Positions 6,695 to 9,212 of a stretch of DNA of 9,212 nucleotides are shown piece by piece. Numbering within the stretch: the first letter of the stretch is position 1; each line of letters starts with the position of its first letter. Location: NCBI GenBank assembly GCA_036405515.1, contig DASWXM010000034.1:1-9212 (forward strand). Direction: 5' to 3'. A model generated the notes under the pieces. That model saw nothing but the letters and a program-made list of their open reading frames with translations. It was not told the DNA's origin and searched no databases. The stretch comes from JASLCR01 sp036405515. Lineage in GTDB: Bacteria > Patescibacteriota > Saccharimonadia > Saccharimonadales > Saccharimonadaceae. A program made the position numbers and the translations under genes.

Positions 6695-7183
6695 TTAAAA
6701 TATCGCGCCAAATCCAATTGTAAAAAGCAGACATGCACAACCAAACAGCAAGCACTCTACAATTACAAACAATACCGCCCAGCCTGTGATGCGAAGCTTG
6801 ATTCGTTTGGTTGGATGACTTGTCATCGGATCCTTTGAATCATAAACGATACCTATCCTCATACCAACAGAAGGCTCCTTAATGACTGGCTCAACATCCG
6901 TACCGGAAAATTCTTTGCCAGTCACATCCGTAAATATATACGATCCAATAAGATTATTTCCCTCTCCTGGAATAAGACTTGCAACTTCGTTCACCTCCGT
7001 AATCGTTGCTTCGGTCCGAGGCCACGACCGAACGATACCAGCTGCTTCGCGCAGACGGTAAATAAATGCACGCAGGCCCAACACGGCGATAAAGGCTGCG
7101 AGCAAGCCAGACAATATCGACACAATACCAATCAGTGCACCAAAACCGTCGAGAACTTTGCTGGCTGCATCCCAAAAACCCAT
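6695..7183 (-). CDS. DUF3592-like membrane protein
   Basis: A 162-residue protein with a long hydrophobic N-terminal segment (about 13-41), a soluble beta-rich middle (50-128) and a second hydrophobic region at the C-terminus (about 131-160). The middle follows the DUF3592 pattern: a start at TEATITEV, then SYIFTDVTGKEF, then GIVYDSKDPMTSHP, corresponding to the family's 'G..v.V.YdP.nP' ending. The function of DUF3592 is not known; members are often near envelope or secreted-protein genes. The ATG at 7183 has no clear ribosome binding site; GAAAGAT is 9-10 nt upstream at best. It lies 39 nt after the preceding gene's stop and 120 nt before the BspA-like start codon. Confidence 0.8.
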   Translation of the reverse strand: MGFWDAASKVLDGFGALIGIVSILSGLLAAFIAVLGLRAFIYRLREAAGIVRSWPRTEATITEVNEVASLIPGEGNNLIGSYIFTDVTGKEFSGTDVEPVIKEPSVGMRIGIVYDSKDPMTSHPTKRIKLRITGWAVLFVIVECLLFGCACLLFTIGFGAIF

Positions 7184-7222
7184 ACGCTAGCAATCTTTCG
7201 ATATTCTATTCTTAGCGCTCAT

Positions 7223-7579
7223 TTACTTTTGAGACTCTTCATATGCTGCTAGATACTCCTCACCAAGACGCAGACGAGCGTACCGGTCAATCGTAGATAG
7301 TGCCCGCTCAATCGCCTCTTTGCCTTCACATAAGGAGAGTCGTTGGCCAAGCAGCTCACCTATCGCTGTTTCAGAATCAAGCACAAGCGAAAATCCCCAG
7401 CACTTGCCGCTGCCGTAATCATCGAGACTACCCCGAATAACAAAAGCATCGTAGAGCACGAATTTAACTTGAGTATCGCCATACATTGTCGGATGCGAGA
7501 CACCGGACAGGTATCTTTTGGCTATAGAAATAACTTCAATCCCTGTTAGGGCTTCTTGTGAAGCAGCTGGCTTGTCTAT
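7223..7579 (-). CDS. Unrecognised ~118-residue protein, apparently starting at ATA
   Basis: From the first ATG (7486) the protein has 87 residues, but the frame is open further upstream and reads like protein: IDKPAASQEALTGIEVISIA, then KRYLSGVSHPT before that ATG. No ATG, GTG or TTG occurs in this extension. An ATA codon (7579-7577) overlaps the TAG stop of the SUKH gene, and AGGAG (7587-7591) lies 7 nt before it, ideal spacing. The ATG at 7486 has no ribosome binding site. I therefore prefer the ATA start, at moderate confidence. The protein is soluble, mixed alpha/beta, with a WGFSLVLD strand and a helical C-terminus (ALSTIDRYARLRLGEEYLAA). I do not recognise the family. Its overlap with a SUKH gene suggests a related role, possibly a second immunity-type protein. 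Confidence 0.6.
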   Translation of the reverse strand: MDKPAASQEALTGIEVISIAKRYLSGVSHPTMYGDTQVKFVLYDAFVIRGSLDDYGSGKCWGFSLVLDSETAIGELLGQRLSLCEGKEAIERALSTIDRYARLRLGEEYLAAYEESQK

Positions 7580-8145
7580 TGCGCTTCTCCTGCGAGCATC
7601 TTTTCTTTTCGCTCTGCCAGTGCCTTGAGTTCTTGCTCGAAGATATCCCAGAAGGTGCCTTCTACTGGCCTCAGGTCCATACCAGGGACGAATAGTCCAA
7701 TTTTGCCCTCCTCATCAACACAATATACGATAGAGCTGCCGAGTGCCTTGAGGATTGGTACGGCACGAATACCAGTACGCTCCATAAAGGCCTTGCCTTC
7801 GCTTTCAAGTCGCATCCAGTCCTCACTATCCTTCGAGGCAGTGTATGTCTGAAGTCCGTTCATCATTGTCCAAGCTGGGCCGACATCAAGTGCTTTTGGT
7901 GCAGGCCAAAACTCTTCTTTTACCTCGATATACACGCCCTTACCCTCCAGAGCACCTTCACTGCCACCCCCCGTAAGGTGAGCAACATATTCGGCCGGAA
8001 ACTTCACGCCCAGCTCCTTCTCGATTGCCCGAACATCCTCTACGGATGAGGCGTGTTCCGCCATTGGGAATAGTGTATAGTCCCTATCCAAATATTTTTG
8101 TAAAAGTTTCACTGTCCTGTCAACGTCTCGTGCGATGTTTTCCAT
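7576..8145 (-). CDS. SUKH (SMI1/KNR4-like) superfamily protein
   Basis: A 189-residue cytoplasmic protein. The family signature is in residues 35-64: VEDVRAIEKELGVKFPAEYV followed by AHLTGGGSEG, matching the SUKH pattern 'I...E..LG..LP..Y...L...NGG'. Later strand-rich parts (SSIVYCVDEEGKIGLFVPG) and a C-terminal FWDIFEQEL helix fit the fold. In bacteria SUKH proteins are often immunity proteins against contact-dependent or polymorphic toxins; no toxin gene is visible here, so an orphan immunity or regulatory role is also possible. The ATG has no Shine-Dalgarno; a perfect TATAAT lies 6 nt upstream, pointing to a leaderless mRNA. The next gene starts within its stop codon region. Confidence 0.85.
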   Translation of the reverse strand: MENIARDVDRTVKLLQKYLDRDYTLFPMAEHASSVEDVRAIEKELGVKFPAEYVAHLTGGGSEGALEGKGVYIEVKEEFWPAPKALDVGPAWTMMNGLQTYTASKDSEDWMRLESEGKAFMERTGIRAVPILKALGSSIVYCVDEEGKIGLFVPGMDLRPVEGTFWDIFEQELKALAERKEKMLAGEAQ

Positions 8146-8151
8146 GTACCA

Positions 8152-8160
8152 ATTATAGCA
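8152..8160 (-). promoter_or_regulatory. Extended -10 promoter for a leaderless SUKH transcript
   Basis: On the minus strand TGCTATAAT: a consensus -10 (8152-8157) with the extended TGn motif. Only 6 nt separate it from the ATG at 8145, so transcription should start at or next to the A of the start codon. No good -35 is seen (the region is the tRNA 3' end), which fits an extended -10 promoter. Confidence 0.6.
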
Positions 8161-8165
8161 TCACG

Positions 8166-8257
8166 TGGCGGAGAGGATGGGATTCGAACCCACGGTGCAG
8201 TTTGACCCGCACACACGCTTTCCAAGCGTGCGCCTTCGACCACTCGGCCACCTCTCC
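8166..8257 (-). tRNA. tRNA-Ser (anticodon GGA)
   Basis: A complete class II tRNA of 92 nt with encoded CCA. The acceptor stem GGAGAGG (8251-8257) pairs with CCTCTCC (8170-8176), with discriminator G and CCA at 8166-8168. The anticodon stem CACGC/GCGTG encloses the loop TTGGAAA with anticodon GGA at 8221-8223, reading UCC and UCU. The T loop is GGTTCGAATCC and there is a long variable arm, as expected for serine. Its 3' end lies 20 bp upstream of the SUKH start codon; the two might share a transcript in addition to the separate SUKH promoter. Confidence 0.98.
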
Positions 8258-8303
8258 GTATCACTCTATTGTATCAGTTGTATAAAATACGACCCGCTTA
8301 CGG
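8258..8303 (-). promoter_or_regulatory. Probable tRNA-Ser promoter region
   Basis: A TACAAT -10-like hexamer lies at 8268-8273 on the minus strand, placing a start a few nt before the tRNA. No good -35 is visible at 16-18 bp. The 83-bp gap between the tRNA and the ABC gene must serve both directions. Confidence 0.35.
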
Positions 8304-8333
8304 TTGCGCTCATCACTCTCACCTCTTTATAAT
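8304..8333 (+). promoter_or_regulatory. Promoter for a leaderless ABC transporter transcript
   Basis: A perfect -10 TATAAT (8328-8333) lies 7 nt before the ATG at 8341; TTGCGC (8304-8309) at 18 bp spacing is a weak -35. No Shine-Dalgarno precedes the ATG. Transcription would start at or one base before the start codon. Confidence 0.6.
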
Positions 8334-8340
8334 GGAATAA

Positions 8341-9141
8341 ATGCCGAAGAAATCTGCGAAACAACCGGTTATTGAACTTCGCGACCTGAAAAAACGGTTC
8401 GGTATTGGTGATGCCGAGCATTTCGCACTTGATGGCGTCGACCTCACGGTGGAAAAGGGCGAGTTCATCGCTATTATGGGGCCAAGTGGCTGCGGCAAAA
8501 CAACGCTACTCAATATCATTGCCCTACTTGACCGTGCCACTGATGGCGATTATCTGCTCGATGGAAGATCAGTAGAAAGTCTACCGAGCTTCAAGCATGC
8601 TCGTATTCGCGCCGAGGAAATAGGGTTCGTTTTCCAAGATTTTAATCTCATCGAACGCATGAATGTCATCGAAAATGTCGCCCTGCCACTCACCTACGCT
8701 GGTATCCGCCATACCAAGCGTCTCAAAGAAGCCAGTAAAGTACTCAAAACATTCCACCTTTCTGAACGCGAATATTATATGCCGTGGCAGCTCTCCGGTG
8801 GACAGACTCAACGTGTCGCTATCGCCCGAGCACTCATTAACAAGCCAAAAATCATCTTAGCTGACGAACCAACTGGTAACCTTGATTCAAAATCAAGTCA
8901 CATCATCATGGAGGAGCTTGCCGATATCCACGGACGCGGCAACACAATCATCATGGTGACACACAATCCTGATCTCACCACCTACGCGACTCGTGTCATT
9001 ACTATGCTTGACGGTAAGATTAATACTGATACGAAAGATGTCAAAGTTGAGGATAAAAAGACTGCCGTCAAACGACCCCTCGGCAAACAATCCAGGGCAA
9101 GAAAACGCTCACGAAAATCCACCAGAAAAGGAGCTAAGTAA
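8341..9141 (+). CDS. ABC transporter ATP-binding protein, LolD/MacB type, with a basic C-terminal tail
   Basis: The 266-residue ATPase subunit of a transporter with an FtsX/MacB-type permease, on the cytoplasmic face of the membrane. Motifs: Walker A GPSGCGKT (47-54), Q-loop Q99 (FVFQDFNLIERMNV), signature LSGGQTQRVAIARAL (151-165), Walker B IILADE with catalytic E176, D-loop GNLD, and switch His208 (VTHNP). The motifs are complete, so it should be active. The usual domain ends near residue 228; about 38 more residues follow, rich in Lys/Arg (KRPLGKQSRARKRSRKSTRK), uncommon for this family. The permease gene starts inside its stop codon. Substrate is unknown: members of this family handle lipoproteins, peptides, macrolides or mechanotransmission. 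Confidence 0.95.
   Translation: MPKKSAKQPVIELRDLKKRFGIGDAEHFALDGVDLTVEKGEFIAIMGPSGCGKTTLLNIIALLDRATDGDYLLDGRSVESLPSFKHARIRAEEIGFVFQDFNLIERMNVIENVALPLTYAGIRHTKRLKEASKVLKTFHLSEREYYMPWQLSGGQTQRVAIARALINKPKIILADEPTGNLDSKSSHIIMEELADIHGRGNTIIMVTHNPDLTTYATRVITMLDGKINTDTKDVKVEDKKTAVKRPLGKQSRARKRSRKSTRKGAK
9128..9133 (+). promoter_or_regulatory. Ribosome binding site of the permease gene
   Basis: AAGGAG within the last codons of the ATPase gene, 7 nt before the ATG at 9141. It supports the start chosen for the partial permease. Confidence 0.75.
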
Positions 9142-9212
9142 TGCGTTTCCTGCTGCTTGAGCATTACCGTACCGCTACGGAGTCACTGCGCCGAACCCGA
9201 ATGCGTACTTTT
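9141..9212 (+). CDS. ABC transporter permease, MacB/FtsX type (partial, N-terminus only)
   Basis: Only 24 codons are in the window. They read MRFLLLEHYRTATESLRRTR and then MRTF, the typical cytoplasmic start of MacB/FtsX permeases ('A..SL..N.lRt'), in which the first membrane helix follows directly. The ATG overlaps the ATPase stop by one base (TAATG), so the two subunits are translationally coupled. The membrane helices and periplasmic domain lie beyond the edge. Confidence 0.8.
   Translation, partial: MRFLLLEHYRTATESLRRTRMRTF

Noticed and set aside
8166..8257. tRNA-Ser as an integration site for a mobile element
   Set aside because: No integrase gene and no duplicated tRNA 3' end was seen in the window.
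8025..8285. 86-codon plus-strand ORF containing RRGWDSNPRCSLTR
   Set aside because: It is the antisense of tRNA-Ser and of the SUKH gene start; this 'GWDSNPR' peptide is the well-known artefact of reading tRNA genes backwards.
436..9141. Alternative genetic code with UGA read as glycine (as in some Patescibacteria)
   Set aside because: Full-length families read through in the standard code, and TGA is the natural stop of the gene at 3160.

Overview
The window looks like a chromosomal segment of a small-genome bacterium, most likely a member of the Candidate Phyla Radiation / Patescibacteria such as Candidatus Saccharibacteria. The reasons are a BspA-type repeat surface protein (the 'FNQPL..WDVSNVT' repeat), a fused membrane/spermidine-synthase-like protein, a LolD/MacB-type ABC transporter with a basic tail, tight 1-nt TAATG overlaps and apparently leaderless transcripts. 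The assignment is by gene style only; no phylogenetic marker was compared. The full-length proteins read through in the standard code, and TGA is used as a stop (end of the gene at 3160), so there is no sign of UGA recoding.

Almost all genes lie on the minus strand. In that direction, from the right: tRNA-Ser(GGA) (8166-8257); a SUKH (SMI1/KNR4-like) protein (7576-8145); an unrecognised ~118-residue protein that appears to begin at a non-standard ATA codon (7223-7579); a DUF3592-like membrane protein (6695-7183); a BspA-like surface protein (4623-6575); and a membrane protein with a spermidine-synthase-like domain (3160-4614), whose ribosome binding site overlaps the stop codon of the BspA gene. 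A 315-bp regulatory region follows (2845-3159), then a three-gene ribonucleotide reductase cluster: nrdA (436-2844), a 57-residue protein (243-416) and an unrecognised ORF cut by the left edge (1-243). On the plus strand at the right edge is an ABC transporter ATPase (8341-9141) overlapping the start of its permease (9141-9212+).

The most interesting region is the reductase cluster. The 802-residue alpha subunit keeps its ATP cone, all three active-site cysteines, the Asn/Glu catalytic pair and the Tyr-Tyr radical relay. It has no cysteine in its last 52 residues, so it lacks the C-terminal redox-active cysteine pair that normally re-reduces class I and II enzymes. The next gene, 19 nt downstream with a strong ribosome binding site, encodes a 57-residue protein ending in C-D-G-C-E, exactly the kind of cysteine pair that is missing. 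I propose that it is a detached 'swinging arm' of the reductase, supplied in trans. Upstream of nrdA, a good sigma-70-type promoter (TTGAAA, 17 bp, TATAGT) has a CTATATATAG box in its spacer that matches the NrdR-box consensus, and a perfect 22-bp palindrome with the same core lies 100 bp further upstream.

Two genes (SUKH and the ABC ATPase) have a perfect TATAAT only 6-7 nt before the ATG and no ribosome binding site, as expected for leaderless mRNAs. Other genes in the window have clear Shine-Dalgarno sequences, so both start modes seem to be in use.
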